The notes below the pieces were generated by a model. It worked only from the letters and a program-made list of their open reading frames with translations. It ran no database searches and was not told the DNA's origin. From contig JAIQGI010000026.1 of NCBI GenBank assembly GCA_020072565.1, positions 1 to 64,000 of the forward strand: DNA of 64,000 nt, written 5' to 3'. Of the stretch, positions 43,433 through 53,776 are shown in pieces. The translations under genes were made by a program, and so were the position numbers. Position 1 is the stretch's first letter, and every line of letters begins with the position of its first letter. Origin of the DNA: Terriglobia bacterium. Its GTDB lineage: Bacteria > Acidobacteriota > UBA6911.

Positions 43433-44983
43433 ATGGACATTTCCGAGAAACTCCAGGAACTGGAACAACTGAACCGACGGGCCGAAGCGGCGGGAGGACC
43501 CGAGCGGCTCAAGCGGCAGCATGACGCCGGGAAGATGACTGCCAGGGAAAGGATCAACTTCCTGCTGGATGAAGGCAGTTTCGAAGAACTGGACAGGTTC
43601 GTCGAGCACCGCTGCATGGATTTCGGCATGGAGAAGCAGAAAATCCTGGGCGATGGGGTCGTCACCGGCTTCGGCCGCATCGACGGTCGTGTCGTCTACG
43701 TTTTTGCCCAGGACTTCACGATCTTCGGCGGCAGCCTCAGTGAGGCTTATGCCGAGAAAATCTGCAAGGTCATGGACCTGGCCATGAAGATGGGCGCACC
43801 CATCATCGGCCTGAACGACTCCGGCGGGGCCCGCATCCAGGAGGGGGTGGTGAGCCTGGCGGGCTATGCCGATATCTTTCTGCGCAACACGGTTGCCAGC
43901 GGCGTGATTCCGCAGATCTCGGCCATCATGGGCCCTTGTGCCGGGGGTGCTGTCTACTCGCCGGCCATCACCGATTTCATCCTCATGGTCAAGGATACCA
44001 GCTATATGTTTGTCACCGGGCCCGACGTGATCAAGACCGTGACTCACGAAGAGGTGACGATGGATGAGCTGGGTGGTGCGATTACCCACAACGTCACCAG
44101 CGGTGTCGCCCACTTTGCCGTAGCAGACGATCGCGAGTGTCTGGCTACTATCCGCGAACTGCTGACCTTTCTGCCTTCGAACAACATGGAGGATCCGCCC
44201 GCCAGGACCACGGCCGACCCTTGGGACCGGGAGGACGAGAAGTTGAACACCGTGGTGCCGAGCGATCCCAATCAGCCTTACGACATCAGGGATGTCATCC
44301 GGGCGGTCGTGGACGACCGCTACTTTTTCGAGGTGCACAAACACTTCGCCAAGAACATCGTGGTGGGATACGCGCGCCTGGATGGCCGCGCCGTCGGCAT
44401 CGTCGCCAATCAGCCAGCATATCTTGCCGGCACGCTCGACATATCAGCATCGGTGAAAGGTGCTCGCTTTGTGCGTTTCTGCGATTCGTTCAACATCCCG
44501 CTGGTCACCTTCGAAGATGTGCCGGGCTTTCTGCCGGGCACGTCCCAGGAATTCGGAGGCATCATCAAACACGGTGCAAAGCTGCTATACGCGTTTGCAG
44601 AGGCAACCGTGCCGAAGATTACCGTAATCACGCGCAAGGCTTACGGCGGCGCCTATTGCGTCATGTCTTCCAAGCACATCCGGACGGACCTAAACTATGC
44701 TTATCCCACCGCCGAGATTGCGGTGATGGGGCCGGAAGGAGCAGTCAACATCCTCTACCGCAACGAGCTGAAAACGACGCCCGACACGGCAGAGTTTCGC
44801 GCGCGCAAGGTGGAGGACTTTCGCGCCAAGTTCGCCTCGCCTTACATCGCCGCCCGGCGCGGCTACATTGACGAGATCATCGAGCCGCGCGTTACGCGCC
44901 GCAAGTTGATCACGGGCTTGCGTATGCTCGAAAACAAGAGGGATTCCAACCCAGCCCGCAAGCATGGGAACATCCCGCTTTAA
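43433..44983 (+). CDS. Acyl-CoA carboxylase carboxyltransferase subunit (propionyl-CoA carboxylase beta type)
   Basis: A 516-residue carboxyltransferase that transfers CO2 from carboxybiotin to acyl-CoA. It has both crotonase-like halves: [17 protein letters not shown] in the N-half and [14 protein letters not shown] with [16 protein letters not shown] in the C-half. Sequence type is PccB/MmdA. With the following biotin carboxylase and biotin carrier genes it makes a complete three-gene enzyme. Propionyl-CoA is the likely substrate, but acetyl-CoA or methylmalonyl-CoA decarboxylation cannot be excluded. The ATG has only a weak ribosome binding site. Confidence 0.93.
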   Translation: MDISEKLQELEQLNRRAEAAGGPERLKRQHDAGKMTARERINFLLDEGSFEELDRFVEHRCMDFGMEKQKILGDGVVTGFGRIDGRVVYVFAQDFTIFGGSLSEAYAEKICKVMDLAMKMGAPIIGLNDSGGARIQEGVVSLAGYADIFLRNTVASGVIPQISAIMGPCAGGAVYSPAITDFILMVKDTSYMFVTGPDVIKTVTHEEVTMDELGGAITHNVTSGVAHFAVADDRECLATIRELLTFLPSNNMEDPPARTTADPWDREDEKLNTVVPSDPNQPYDIRDVIRAVVDDRYFFEVHKHFAKNIVVGYARLDGRAVGIVANQPAYLAGTLDISASVKGARFVRFCDSFNIPLVTFEDVPGFLPGTSQEFGGIIKHGAKLLYAFAEATVPKITVITRKAYGGAYCVMSSKHIRTDLNYAYPTAEIAVMGPEGAVNILYRNELKTTPDTAEFRARKVEDFRAKFASPYIAARRGYIDEIIEPRVTRRKLITGLRMLENKRDSNPARKHGNIPL

Positions 44984-45125
44984 ACTGGAGATCGATGGCA
45001 GACGGCCAAGACGTTCAAACTCCCGGACGCCAGAAGGATCCATGTGCTGTATTCCTGGCATTTTGATGTCTTGCCGGTCGGTTTCTGAATGCTTTGACAG
45101 AGAGAATCTGACTTCGGGACCGGTT

Positions 45126-46643
45126 ATGTTTAAAAAGGTGCTCATCGCCAACCGGGGTGAGATCGCGGTCCGCATCATCCGCGCCTGCCGCGACATGGGG
45201 ATTTCCCCCGTGGCGGTCTACTCAGAGGCGGATCGCGCATCCTATCATGTGCGCCTCGCTGACGAAGCTTATCTGCTCGGGCCGGCGCCTTCGGCCGAGA
45301 GCTACCTGGCAATCCGCAGGATCATCGAGGTTGCCAGGCATTGCCGGGCGGATGCCATACATCCGGGCTACGGTTTTCTGTCGGAAAACCCGCGTTTTGC
45401 GCGCGCCTGCGCCGACGCCGGCATTCCTCTGGTCGGTCCCTCCGCCGAATCCATGCGCCTGATGGGAAGCAAGACGGGGGCGCGCACGGTGCTGTTGGAA
45501 TCCGGCGTGCCGGTTGTGCCCGGTACCTACCGGGCCCTGGCGTCACTCGACGAGGCGCTGACAGAGGCGAACCGGATCGGCTATCCGGTTATGCTCAAGG
45601 CCGCGGAGGGGGGTGGCGGAAAAGGCATGCGCCTGGTGCAGGATGAGCGGCACATGCCTGAAGATTTTGTGGCTGCCGGTTCTGAAGCGCAGAACGCTTT
45701 TGGCGATCCCTCGCTGTACCTGGAAAAATTCGTCGCGCGCCCGCGCCATGTGGAGATTCAGGTGCTGGCCGATCGATACGGAAATGCGGTTTACCTCGGC
45801 GAGCGGGAGTGTTCCCTGCAGCGCAGACACCAGAAGGTCATCGAAGAGTCTCCCAGCCCGGCACTGAACGAGGATCTGCGACGGCTGATGGGCGAGGCGG
45901 CGCTGCGGGTCATCCGGGCGGCGCGTTATGAAAATGCAGGGACGGTGGAGTTCCTTCTCGATGAGGATATGAAATTCTATTTTCTCGAGATGAATACCCG
46001 GCTTCAGGTGGAGCATCCGGTGACGGAAATGGTTACCGGCCTCGACCTGGTGGAGCAGCAACTGCGGATAGCGGCCGGCGAGCCGCTGGGCATTCGCCAG
46101 GAGGACATACGCCTGCGCGGCTGGGCTCTCGAGTGCCGCATCTATGCCGAGGATCCGGAGCGCAACTTTTTCCCCTCTCCAGGCACCATTCGTGAATTGA
46201 TCGAGCCCAGCGGTGCAGGAATCCGGGTCGACTCCGGCGTTTACCGCGGGTGGGAGGTGCCGATCTACTACGACCCGCTCCTTGCGAAGCTGGTGGCTTT
46301 CGGAGCAGATCGGACCCAGGCCATCGCCCGAATGCGGCGGGCGATCGGGGAGTATCGCATCCTGGGCATCCACACAAACCTGGCTTTTTTCGGCGCCGTG
46401 CTCTCTGATCCCGATTTCATCGGCGGGAGGCTGTCGACGAATTTCATCGAAGAGTTCATGCAGCGCAGACCTAAGGCGGCGCCCGCACGTGCCAGCTCGG
46501 ATGCCGCCTCGGTGGCGGCAGCGCTCGCCTATGCGGAAGCCGCCATGAATGGGAAGCCGTCAACAGCGCGACGGCTTGAGAGCGCCTGGAAGATGGCAAG
46601 CCGGGCCGGCAACACGCGGTTGCGGCAAGGTTGGCGCTACTAA
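45126..46643 (+). CDS. Biotin carboxylase subunit of acyl-CoA carboxylase
   Basis: A 505-residue ATP-grasp enzyme that carboxylates biotin. It starts FKKVLIANRGEIAVRIIRACRDMG, the family N-terminus. It carries the ATP-binding glycine loop EGGGGKGM, RHVEIQVLAD, ERECSLQRRHQKVIEE, and the catalytic FLEMNTRLQVEHPVTE. It lacks a fused biotin carrier domain, which is encoded separately 168 nt downstream. The ATG at 45126 is chosen because conservation begins there; the open frame extends to 44964 without similarity. Confidence 0.95.
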   Translation: MFKKVLIANRGEIAVRIIRACRDMGISPVAVYSEADRASYHVRLADEAYLLGPAPSAESYLAIRRIIEVARHCRADAIHPGYGFLSENPRFARACADAGIPLVGPSAESMRLMGSKTGARTVLLESGVPVVPGTYRALASLDEALTEANRIGYPVMLKAAEGGGGKGMRLVQDERHMPEDFVAAGSEAQNAFGDPSLYLEKFVARPRHVEIQVLADRYGNAVYLGERECSLQRRHQKVIEESPSPALNEDLRRLMGEAALRVIRAARYENAGTVEFLLDEDMKFYFLEMNTRLQVEHPVTEMVTGLDLVEQQLRIAAGEPLGIRQEDIRLRGWALECRIYAEDPERNFFPSPGTIRELIEPSGAGIRVDSGVYRGWEVPIYYDPLLAKLVAFGADRTQAIARMRRAIGEYRILGIHTNLAFFGAVLSDPDFIGGRLSTNFIEEFMQRRPKAAPARASSDAASVAAALAYAEAAMNGKPSTARRLESAWKMASRAGNTRLRQGWRY

Positions 46644-46652
46644 CCCACCCCG

Positions 46653-46676
46653 GGAGTGCGGCAGCCTGCCGCCTCC
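46653..46676. repeat. GC hairpin in carboxylase operon
   Basis: GGAG-T-GCGGCA / TGCCGC-CTCC forms a 10-bp stem with one bulged T and a 3-nt loop, 10 nt after the biotin carboxylase stop codon. The GCGGCA...TGCCGC core also occurs at 41239-41253. It may tune expression of the downstream carrier gene or be a small dispersed repeat. Confidence 0.55.
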
Positions 46677-46811
46677 GGTCGGGGCAAAACAAGGTGGAGG
46701 CAAGCTTGCGCGCGCCGAACACTTCGCGGCATATGCCGATGCCTCATTTGAGAAGTTGTGACTGAATGTGCGTAATCCCGGGCATCCGATTGCCCGCTCC
46801 CAGAGGGATTC

Positions 46812-47309
46812 GTGATACTGGAAATCAAGGGTGACGATCATCGGGTGACGGTGGAGGTGACTTCCGCCGCGGGCACGCGGAGAGTGACCGTGGACGGGAG
46901 AGAAGTCCCGCATGATTGGGCGCTCCTTCCCAACGGCCACTACTCGTTGATCCTGGACGGTCGTGTCTATGATTTCATCATCGAGTTCTCCGACGGCAAG
47001 TGCTCTATGGTCGGACGCGAAGGTGCCCGCACTCTGCGGGTTTCCGATGCGCGCCGCCTGAACTCGCAGCAGGAAGTCGAAGAAGGCCAGGCGGGATTGC
47101 AGCGCCTCAACGCCGATATGCCCGGCAAAGTGGTTCGAGTCCTGGTCAAAGAAGGGGATCCGGTCGCCTATGATCAAAGCCTGCTGGTGCTGGAAGCCAT
47201 GAAGATGCAGAACGACATTCGGGCACCCAAGAGCGGCACTGTCCGCGAAATCGGTGTATCCTCCGGCATGACAGTCAACACCGGCAGTTTCCTCATCAGC
47301 CTCGAATAA
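46812..47309 (+). CDS. Biotin carboxyl carrier protein of acyl-CoA carboxylase
   Basis: A 165-residue protein. The N-terminal 80 residues are a beta-rich region (possibly the BT-like contact domain). The C-terminal biotinyl domain (about 92-165) has VLEAMKMQND with the biotinylated Lys131 and the matching turn GDPVAYDQSLL. The start is GTG preceded by AGAGGG. It completes the carboxylase operon, and it converges with folC at 46 nt. Confidence 0.92.
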   Translation: MILEIKGDDHRVTVEVTSAAGTRRVTVDGREVPHDWALLPNGHYSLILDGRVYDFIIEFSDGKCSMVGREGARTLRVSDARRLNSQQEVEEGQAGLQRLNADMPGKVVRVLVKEGDPVAYDQSLLVLEAMKMQNDIRAPKSGTVREIGVSSGMTVNTGSFLISLE

Positions 47310-47355
47310 CATCCACCACGAAACATACGAATACCCTGTGCGCCGGTTTCGGAGT

Positions 47356-48657
47356 CTATTTTGCTCTCGAGCGTACCAGGGGCAACAGTTCCCCTACCAG
47401 GTAGAGAGAGCCCGTCACGACGACGAGGCCGTTGCGCGGGCAAACGTCCCAGGCTGCGCGCAGCGCCGCAGGAGCATTGCCATACGCGCGCATGCGCGAG
47501 CGAAACCGCGAGTGTGCCGCGGCGATGTCCGCCGGCTGGGCCGAGCGCGAGTTGGCCACGGGGGTCAGATGAATGCTCTCTGCCAGGGGGAAGAGCAGTC
47601 TGCCGATGGTTGGGATGTCCTTGTCGCCCAGCACTCCGAAGACGAGGTGGATTTCGCTGTCTTCGCATCTGAGCAGGTGATTGCGCAGCGCCCGCGCTCC
47701 TTCCGCATTGTGGGCGCCTTCGAGCAGCGTGCGGCGACCGGCAAAGTACTCATCCAGCCTGCCGGGCCAGTGTGTGCTTGCCAGGCCGTGCTTGACATCG
47801 GCGATGCGCACGGGAAATGCGTCGAGTGCTTCGGCTCCTGCAACGGCCAGGGCCGCATTCCGCGCCTGATGCAGCCCTGCCAGCGCCAGGGGCAGGCGCC
47901 GATAGTGGTGCCTGGGCGTCCTCAGGTCGACAGTCACCGATGAGCCCCGCTCGCCCACCACGTGGACGCGACAATCTCTGTCGATTTCCATCAGCGAGGC
48001 CGTCGCCCGGCGTGCCTTTGCCCGAATCACACGTTTGGCTTCCGGCACCCGGCATCCGGAAATGACCGGTACTCCGGCCTTGATGATTCCGGCCTTTTCG
48101 GCCGCGATTTCCGCCAGGGTCGAGCCGAGCAAATTCTGATGGTCGAAAGAGATCCCGGTGATGATACAGGCCTGCGGATTGACGATGTTAGTGGCGTCGA
48201 GCCGTCCGCCGAGCCCGACCTCAATGACGGCCACGTCGACTTTTTCCATGGCGAAGTGAAGGAAGGCGCAGGCGGTCAGGAACTCAAAATAGGTCAGACG
48301 CATGTCGAGCTCGTTGCGCGACCACAATTCCTCTTCCGTCTTGAAAACCTGAATGGCGAGCCGGGTAAACGTCCGCGCCGGGATGTTTCGGCCTGAGACC
48401 CGAATGCGTTCCTCGAGCTTCTCCAGATGGGGAGAGGTATACAGACCGGTCTTCCAGCCGGCGGCTCGCAGAATGGCCTCCGACATGGCAGCTACGCTAC
48501 CCTTGCCGTTGGTGCCGGCAATATGGAGCACCGCATATCCTTCGTGCGGGTTGCCGAGAGCATGCATGATGGCCGCAATGCGGTGCAGGCCGAGGTGAAT
48601 GCCGCGCACCTCATTGCCGCGCTGTGACAGAAGATTGAGAACTTGACTGTAATTCAA
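47356..48657 (-). CDS. folC: Folylpolyglutamate synthase / dihydrofolate synthase
   Basis: A 433-residue Mur-ligase-fold enzyme adding glutamate to dihydropteroate or folates. The P-loop HIAGTNGKGSVAAM and the adjacent LYTSPHLEKLEERI are diagnostic, and EVGLGGRLDATNIVNPQ and GISFDHQNLLG follow. The start appears to be TTG at 48657, only 4 nt after the accD stop, so translational coupling is likely. No separate ribosome binding site is seen. The accD-folC pairing is common in bacteria. Confidence 0.93.
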   Translation of the reverse strand: MNYSQVLNLLSQRGNEVRGIHLGLHRIAAIMHALGNPHEGYAVLHIAGTNGKGSVAAMSEAILRAAGWKTGLYTSPHLEKLEERIRVSGRNIPARTFTRLAIQVFKTEEELWSRNELDMRLTYFEFLTACAFLHFAMEKVDVAVIEVGLGGRLDATNIVNPQACIITGISFDHQNLLGSTLAEIAAEKAGIIKAGVPVISGCRVPEAKRVIRAKARRATASLMEIDRDCRVHVVGERGSSVTVDLRTPRHHYRRLPLALAGLHQARNAALAVAGAEALDAFPVRIADVKHGLASTHWPGRLDEYFAGRRTLLEGAHNAEGARALRNHLLRCEDSEIHLVFGVLGDKDIPTIGRLLFPLAESIHLTPVANSRSAQPADIAAAHSRFRSRMRAYGNAPAALRAAWDVCPRNGLVVVTGSLYLVGELLPLVRSRAK

Positions 48658-48660
48658 GGT

Positions 48661-49512
48661 TCAGGCGAGAAAGAAGTTTAAGGCATTGATCAGGTACTCG
48701 CGCAGGTCGCGTCGGTCTACAATGGCGTCGATCATGCCGTGCGCCAGCAGGAACTCGGAACGCTGGAAACCTTTGGGCAGCTTCTGGCGGATGGTCTGTT
48801 CAATGACGCGCGGACCGGCAAAACCGATCAAAGCGCCGGGCTCGGCGATGATCAGATCTCCCAGCATGGCAAAGCTCGCCGTAACTCCGCCCGTCGTAGG
48901 ATCCGTCAGCAGCGATATGAAAGGTATCCGCGCATCGTCCAGACGGGCCAGGGAGGCGCTGATCTTGGCCATCTGCATCAGCGAGAAGGTGCTTTCCTGC
49001 ATGCGGGCGCCGCCCGATGCCGATGCGATGATGATCGGCAACCTCTCGCGTGCAGCCCTCTCCACGGCGAGCGTGAGCATCTCACCGACGACCGAACCCA
49101 TTGAACCGCCGAGAAAGCCGAACTCCATAGCAGAGATCAGCGTGGGCCGGCCGCCGAGCTTGCCGGAGGCGTTGATTACGGCGTCGTTGAGCCTGGTGGC
49201 GGAACGTGCCGCCGCGAGCCTCTGTGCATACGGCTGCAGATCGACGAATTTCAGCGGGTCCGGGGATACGAGATTCGTATCCTGGATCTCGAAGGCGCCT
49301 TCGTCGAACAGCGAACGCAGACGGTCCTGCGCTCCAATCCTGGCATGGAAACTACACTTGGGGCAGACCCTTTCGTTGGCATCCAGATCCTTCTTCCAGA
49401 TGATGGCGCGACAGCCTTCGCACTTGGTGAACAGCCCTTCGGTGCGGATGGTCTTGTCCTCATCTTTCAGGGATGCGGGAAGCGGAGGTTTCTCTTTCTT
49501 GAACCAGGCCAT
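48661..49512 (-). CDS. accD: Acetyl-CoA carboxylase carboxyltransferase subunit beta
   Basis: A 283-residue subunit of the fatty-acid-synthesis acetyl-CoA carboxylase. The N-terminal zinc ribbon is Cys31, Cys34, Cys50, Cys53 (CEGC / CPKC). The crotonase core has MEFGFLGGSMGSVVGE, SASGGARMQE and DPTTGGVTASFAMLGD. The ATG at 49512 follows GGGAG at good spacing; the longer frame adds unrelated residues. It is distinct from the propionyl-type carboxylase just upstream; accA is not in the window. Confidence 0.96.
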   Translation of the reverse strand: MAWFKKEKPPLPASLKDEDKTIRTEGLFTKCEGCRAIIWKKDLDANERVCPKCSFHARIGAQDRLRSLFDEGAFEIQDTNLVSPDPLKFVDLQPYAQRLAAARSATRLNDAVINASGKLGGRPTLISAMEFGFLGGSMGSVVGEMLTLAVERAARERLPIIIASASGGARMQESTFSLMQMAKISASLARLDDARIPFISLLTDPTTGGVTASFAMLGDLIIAEPGALIGFAGPRVIEQTIRQKLPKGFQRSEFLLAHGMIDAIVDRRDLREYLINALNFFLA

Positions 49513-49647
49513 AGTTTTCGCTCCCGGGAGCGTTCCGCGGCCGCCAGCACCTGGAATCAGGTCGGACACCCTCGCCACAGAGTACTAAATCCTATCACCT
49601 GGCGCGCTCATGAGTCCAGTGCGCTGGAAAGCAAGGGCATGCTGAGA

Positions 49648-51699
49648 TCAGGGAATCGACTGCGGCATCAGGGCTTTCAATTGTGAGGCGAGCTCCGCTG
49701 CGCTTGTGACCGGCGCCTGGTAAACGTGGCTGCTGCAGATACGGGCAGTTGGGAGGCCCGAAACCTGCACGTGCTCCCTGAGCAGGAAAAGCTCGCTACC
49801 ATCCCCGCAAACCACGATCTTATTGGGCAGGTAACGGTGGAAAACCTCGCGCAAGAGCGTGCGTGTCGCTTCCTCGCGCGGGTCGCCTGCGATGGCGATC
49901 TCGAGCGCACCCGACAGAGCGAAATCAAGAGCGCAGGCCAGATGGCCGAATGTGGCCGGATGACGGGCCATGACCTCGGCCAGAGCCTTCAATAGCGACA
50001 GGGCAGGGTGGGACCAGCTTTCGTCCCGGGTGAATTTTGCCAGCCGCAGCAGCGCGTGGGCGGCCGCGGAATTGCCTGAGGGTTGGGCATGGTCGTAGAA
50101 TTCCTTTGGCCGCTGAATGAGATCCCCGTGTTCCCCCGAACTCATGAAGAATCCCGCGCCGGCGCGGTCCTGGAACTTATCGACCGTGATGGCGGCGAGT
50201 CTCGTGGCCTCCTGCAGCCAGCGCGGCTCAAAAGTCGATTCATAGAGCGACAACAGCCCGTCCACGAGGCACGCATAGTCGTCCAGAAATGCGGGGATCC
50301 TCGCCTGGCCATCCTTATAGCTGTGCAGGAGGCGGCCGCCTTGTTCCAGACGCGAAAGGAGGAATTCGGCGCACCGCACCGCCGCGGCGCGGAAATCCTC
50401 GCGGTCCAGCCCCTGCGCAGCTTCCGCGAAGCTCTTCAGCATGAGTCCGTTCCAGGCGACCAAGATCTTTTCATCACGCGCCGGCCTGATTCGATCCGCG
50501 CGCATGGCAAGTAGCGCACGCTTCCCGTGCTCAACCCGATTCCACAACTCCGGTTCAGAAATCCCGTTCAGCCGGGCCACAAGGCTGGCCGGGCGCGGAA
50601 TATGGAGGACGTTCCTGCCTCCCAGACTCCCCTCGGCGGTGATTCCGTAATAACGGCAGAATAGCTCGGCATCCTCACTTCCCAGCCGGTCTTCGACCTC
50701 GCGCCGCTCCCAGGTGTAGAATCTGCCTTCCTCCCCCTCGCTGTCCGCGTCCTGAGTCGCATGAAATCCCCCTTCCGGCGAGGTCATCTCGCGCAGCACG
50801 TACCCCAGCGTCTCTTCGACGACACGCCGGTAGAGGAGGTTGCCGGTGAGCAGAAAGGCATGCAGGTAAATCCGGCTCAGCAAGGCATTGTCGTAAAGCA
50901 TCTTCTCAAAGTGCGGAACCAGCCAGTGTGAGTCGACGGAATAGCGGTGGAAACCTCCGCCGAGCTGGTCGTAAATGCCGCCGGATGCCATCTTCTGAAG
51001 CGTTTGCTCCACGGCCTCCAGGAAACGCCGGGCTCCGGTGCGGGCAAAGGAGCGCAGCAGAAAATCCAGAGGCATGGCCGGAGGAAACTTGGGAGCCGTG
51101 CCGAAGCCGCCATCTTGCAGATCATAGTCTGACATCAGGCTTGATGCGGCCTTATCGAGGATATCGGGGGTCAGTTCTCCGGTCGCGGGGGGGAGCTGGA
51201 TGTCGCTCTGCAATTCATGCATGATTGCGGCTGCATCTTTCCCGATCTCGGCTCTTCGCTCACGATATGCCTGGGCGACGCTGAGGAGAACGCGGGGGAA
51301 TCCCGGTATCCCATGACGCTCTTCCGGCGGAAAGTAGGTGCCGCCATAAAACGGCACCTGATCCGGAGTCAGGAACACAGTCATGGGCCAGCCGCCTCTG
51401 CCCGTCATCATCTGGACCGCCTTCATGTACACGGCATCGAGATCGGGCCGCTCCTCCCGGTCCACCTTGATGTTGATGAAGAGTTCGTTCATGCGCGCGG
51501 CGATCTCCGTGTTCTCGAATGACTCGCGCTCCATCACGTGGCACCAGTGGCAGGCGGAGTAGCCGATACTGAGCAGGATCGGCTTGTCCTCTTCCTTGGC
51601 TTTCTGCAGAGCCTCCTCCGACCAGGGATACCACTGAACCGGATTATGGGCGTGCTGAAGCAGATAGGGGCTGGTTTCATGGATCAGCGCATTCGTCAT
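49648..51699 (-). CDS. DUF255 thioredoxin-domain protein (YyaL/spermatogenesis-associated protein 20-like)
   Basis: A 683-residue protein. The N-terminal thioredoxin-like DUF255 domain (1-165) begins [24 protein letters not shown] and carries the Cys50/Cys53 pair in [14 protein letters not shown]. The rest is an (alpha/alpha)6-barrel related to N-acylglucosamine epimerases (about 200-600; [33 protein letters not shown]). The cellular role of the family is not established. The start at 51699 is chosen because the conserved N-terminus begins there. Confidence 0.92.
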   Translation of the reverse strand: MTNALIHETSPYLLQHAHNPVQWYPWSEEALQKAKEEDKPILLSIGYSACHWCHVMERESFENTEIAARMNELFINIKVDREERPDLDAVYMKAVQMMTGRGGWPMTVFLTPDQVPFYGGTYFPPEERHGIPGFPRVLLSVAQAYRERRAEIGKDAAAIMHELQSDIQLPPATGELTPDILDKAASSLMSDYDLQDGGFGTAPKFPPAMPLDFLLRSFARTGARRFLEAVEQTLQKMASGGIYDQLGGGFHRYSVDSHWLVPHFEKMLYDNALLSRIYLHAFLLTGNLLYRRVVEETLGYVLREMTSPEGGFHATQDADSEGEEGRFYTWERREVEDRLGSEDAELFCRYYGITAEGSLGGRNVLHIPRPASLVARLNGISEPELWNRVEHGKRALLAMRADRIRPARDEKILVAWNGLMLKSFAEAAQGLDREDFRAAAVRCAEFLLSRLEQGGRLLHSYKDGQARIPAFLDDYACLVDGLLSLYESTFEPRWLQEATRLAAITVDKFQDRAGAGFFMSSGEHGDLIQRPKEFYDHAQPSGNSAAAHALLRLAKFTRDESWSHPALSLLKALAEVMARHPATFGHLACALDFALSGALEIAIAGDPREEATRTLLREVFHRYLPNKIVVCGDGSELFLLREHVQVSGLPTARICSSHVYQAPVTSAAELASQLKALMPQSIP

Positions 51700-51752
51700 A
51701 CCAGCCAGAGTAGGACGCGCACAGACGGCCGTCAAGATCGAGTACTGAGCAC

Positions 51753-52151
51753 TCAGTGCTTTTTTTTGGAGGGGCGTTCATATCTTGCTTCGACGGTACT
51801 CTGGATGCCGCCGCGCGGTGTGAATTGGCCGCGCACGATCATTCGGACCGGCCGGCATGCCGATACCAGGTCGCGCAGAATGCGATTGACCGCATTTTCG
51901 TAAAAGATCCCCACATTCCGGTAGGCGGTCACATACTCTTTGAGCGATTTCAATTCCAGGCACCACCGTGCCGGAACGTAAACGATCTCAATGGTGCCGA
52001 AGTCGGGCAGCCCGGTCTTGGGGCACATTGAGGTATATTCGGGGATGCTGATCCGGATCTCGTATCTGGGATACTGGTTCTCCCAACATTCGACTGCGGG
52101 CAGAACCGCATCGATTCCCGCTTTCGCATGCTTCTCGGTGTATCGTCTCAT
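51753..52151 (-). CDS. queF: NADPH-dependent preQ0 reductase QueF
   Basis: A 132-residue type I (unimodular) QueF that reduces 7-cyano-7-deazaguanine to preQ1 in queuosine synthesis, a tunnelling-fold enzyme. The nucleophile Cys43 lies in [14 protein letters not shown] with the proton-donor Asp50. The family motif ELKSLKEY is at 66-73. The ATG at 52151 is chosen; the longer frame (to 52262) reads through repeat family 2. No other queuosine gene is present and I see no preQ1 riboswitch upstream. Confidence 0.94.
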   Translation of the reverse strand: MRRYTEKHAKAGIDAVLPAVECWENQYPRYEIRISIPEYTSMCPKTGLPDFGTIEIVYVPARWCLELKSLKEYVTAYRNVGIFYENAVNRILRDLVSACRPVRMIVRGQFTPRGGIQSTVEARYERPSKKKH

Positions 52152-52203
52152 GGCTGCCACAGGATACCCCCGCTTCGGCGAACCTGCAAAGACGATACTC
52201 CTA

Positions 52204-52303
52204 TTTTGGATTTTGGATTGGGGATTTTGGATTTGAGACTCATGCGCAGGGCCCGGGCCCAAAATCCAGGATTACAATCCAAAATCCAGAATCAAAGGCA
52301 ATT
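52204..52303. repeat. Repeat family 2, copy 3
   Basis: TTTTGGATTTTGGATTGG with GATTTTGGATTTG (52204-52236) faces CCAAAATCCAGG, AATCCAAAATCCAG and AATC (52258-52295) across a GC-rich centre (CAGGGCCCGGGCC). It can fold into a long hairpin. It occupies the gap between the divergent queF and xseA genes. Confidence 0.65.
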
Positions 52304-52337
52304 GTTAATCCTGCGCCTTTCATGATAAACATGAGAC

Positions 52338-53678
52338 GTGGATCAACTCGCGGAACGAAAAATCCATACCGTCTACGAGATCACCGCAGAGATCAAACAG
52401 ACCCTGGAGAAATTCGGCGTACTGTGGGTCAAAGGCGAGATATCGAATTTCAAGCACCACTCGTCCGGCCACATGTACTTCAGCCTCAAGGATGACCGGG
52501 CCCAGCTGAAGGCGGCGTTTTTCAGAAACAACAACTATTACTTGAAATTCCGTCCGGAGGACGGTCTGGAAGTGCTCGTCCGTGGAAGGATCAGCGTTTA
52601 TGAGCCGCGCGGCGACTATCAGATTCTGGTCGAGTACATGGAGCCCGTGGGAGTGGGCTCTCTTCAGTTGGCCTTCGAGCAGCTCAAGCAGAAGCTGCGC
52701 AACGAGGGGCTGTTCGATGAGGCGCACAAGGTCCGGCTTCCACTTTTGCCCAGGAAGATCGGTATCGTGACCTCTCCGACCGGCGCGGCGATAAGGGACA
52801 TGCTGCGCATCCTCAACCGCCGCAATGCCTCGCTCGACATTCTCATCTTTCCTGCCCGGGTTCAGGGCACGGGGGCGGCGGAAGAAATCGCGGCCGGCGT
52901 AAGATACTTCAATGCCCGGGACGATATCGACGTGATCATCGTCGCTCGCGGCGGCGGATCGATGGAAGATCTGTGGGCGTTCAACGAGGAGATTGTCGCC
53001 CGCGCCATTTATGCCTCGCAGATACCGGTGATTTCCGCCGTGGGACACGAGGTGGACTTCACCATCGCGGACTTTGTGGCTGACCTGCGCGCGCCCACGC
53101 CCTCGGCCGCTGCCGAAATGGTGTCTGGGGCGCGCGAGGATCTGCTGGCCACGGTGCGTTCGCTGAGCCTGCGCGCGCTGCAGGCCGTGCGGTTGCTGAT
53201 GGAGCGGCGGCGGTCTGCACTCGAGCGCCTGGCGCGCAACCGCGCCTTCAACGTTGCGCCCAACAAGGTCCGCGAACTGCAGCAGCGATTCGATGAATCG
53301 ACGCTGAAGATGACGCAAACCATGGCGCGGCACCTCACTGCGCTCCGGCACCGCGAGCGCGTGCTGCAAATGCGGCTCATAAAAGTGGACCTGCGCCAGA
53401 CCATCGCCCGCAATGCGGAGATTCTGGCCGGAAAACGAAACCGCCTCCAGTCTGCGGCCAGGACTTGGCTGCAAAGCCGGAGATCAAAGCTGGAACTGGA
53501 AGCGGGCCGGATGAATGCGCTCAGCCCGCTGGCGATCCTGCAGCGGGGCTATGCCATTTGCCGCAGCCAGCGCGGAGTCATCCTGCGCGACGTGGCCGGG
53601 ATCGTTCGCGGGGAACGCGTCGAGGTCAAACTGGCGCGGGGCGAACTCGGCTGCCGGGTCGAAGAGACAAAGAGCTGA
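52338..53678 (+). CDS. xseA: Exodeoxyribonuclease VII large subunit
   Basis: A 446-residue catalytic subunit of the single-strand-specific exonuclease VII. The N-terminal OB fold is recognisable (TLEKFGVLWVKGEISNFKHHSSGHMYFSLKD). The nuclease core follows (IGIVTSPTGAAIRDML, VIIVARGGGSMEDLWAFNEE, SAVGHEVDFTIADFVAD), with a long coiled coil from about 270 to 400. The start may be GTG/ATG-proximal MDQLAERK; it immediately follows repeat family 2. xseB follows after 98 nt. Confidence 0.94.
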   Translation: MDQLAERKIHTVYEITAEIKQTLEKFGVLWVKGEISNFKHHSSGHMYFSLKDDRAQLKAAFFRNNNYYLKFRPEDGLEVLVRGRISVYEPRGDYQILVEYMEPVGVGSLQLAFEQLKQKLRNEGLFDEAHKVRLPLLPRKIGIVTSPTGAAIRDMLRILNRRNASLDILIFPARVQGTGAAEEIAAGVRYFNARDDIDVIIVARGGGSMEDLWAFNEEIVARAIYASQIPVISAVGHEVDFTIADFVADLRAPTPSAAAEMVSGAREDLLATVRSLSLRALQAVRLLMERRRSALERLARNRAFNVAPNKVRELQQRFDESTLKMTQTMARHLTALRHRERVLQMRLIKVDLRQTIARNAEILAGKRNRLQSAARTWLQSRRSKLELEAGRMNALSPLAILQRGYAICRSQRGVILRDVAGIVRGERVEVKLARGELGCRVEETKS

Positions 53679-53776
53679 TTCCTCCCGGAGCCTTCGGGTC
53701 CGGGCGGCTTATCCCGTCCAATTCCGGGATCCGGGTTGGGACAGCTTATTCACCGCTTCGGAGGTGCGATTTGGAC

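Noticed and set aside
43226-44344. 372-codon minus-strand frame opposite the carboxyltransferase gene
   Set aside because: Shadow of a certain gene; no motif and it overlaps the talC remnant and operon start.
52152-52262. N-terminal extension of QueF
   Set aside because: The extra residues (SQIQNPQSKIQN...) come from repeat family 2; unimodular QueF is about 130-165 residues and starts near 52151.
52152-52337. preQ1 riboswitch upstream of queF
   Set aside because: I looked for a short pseudoknot-type aptamer with a C-rich loop and A-rich tail on the minus strand, but the space is filled by repeat family 2.
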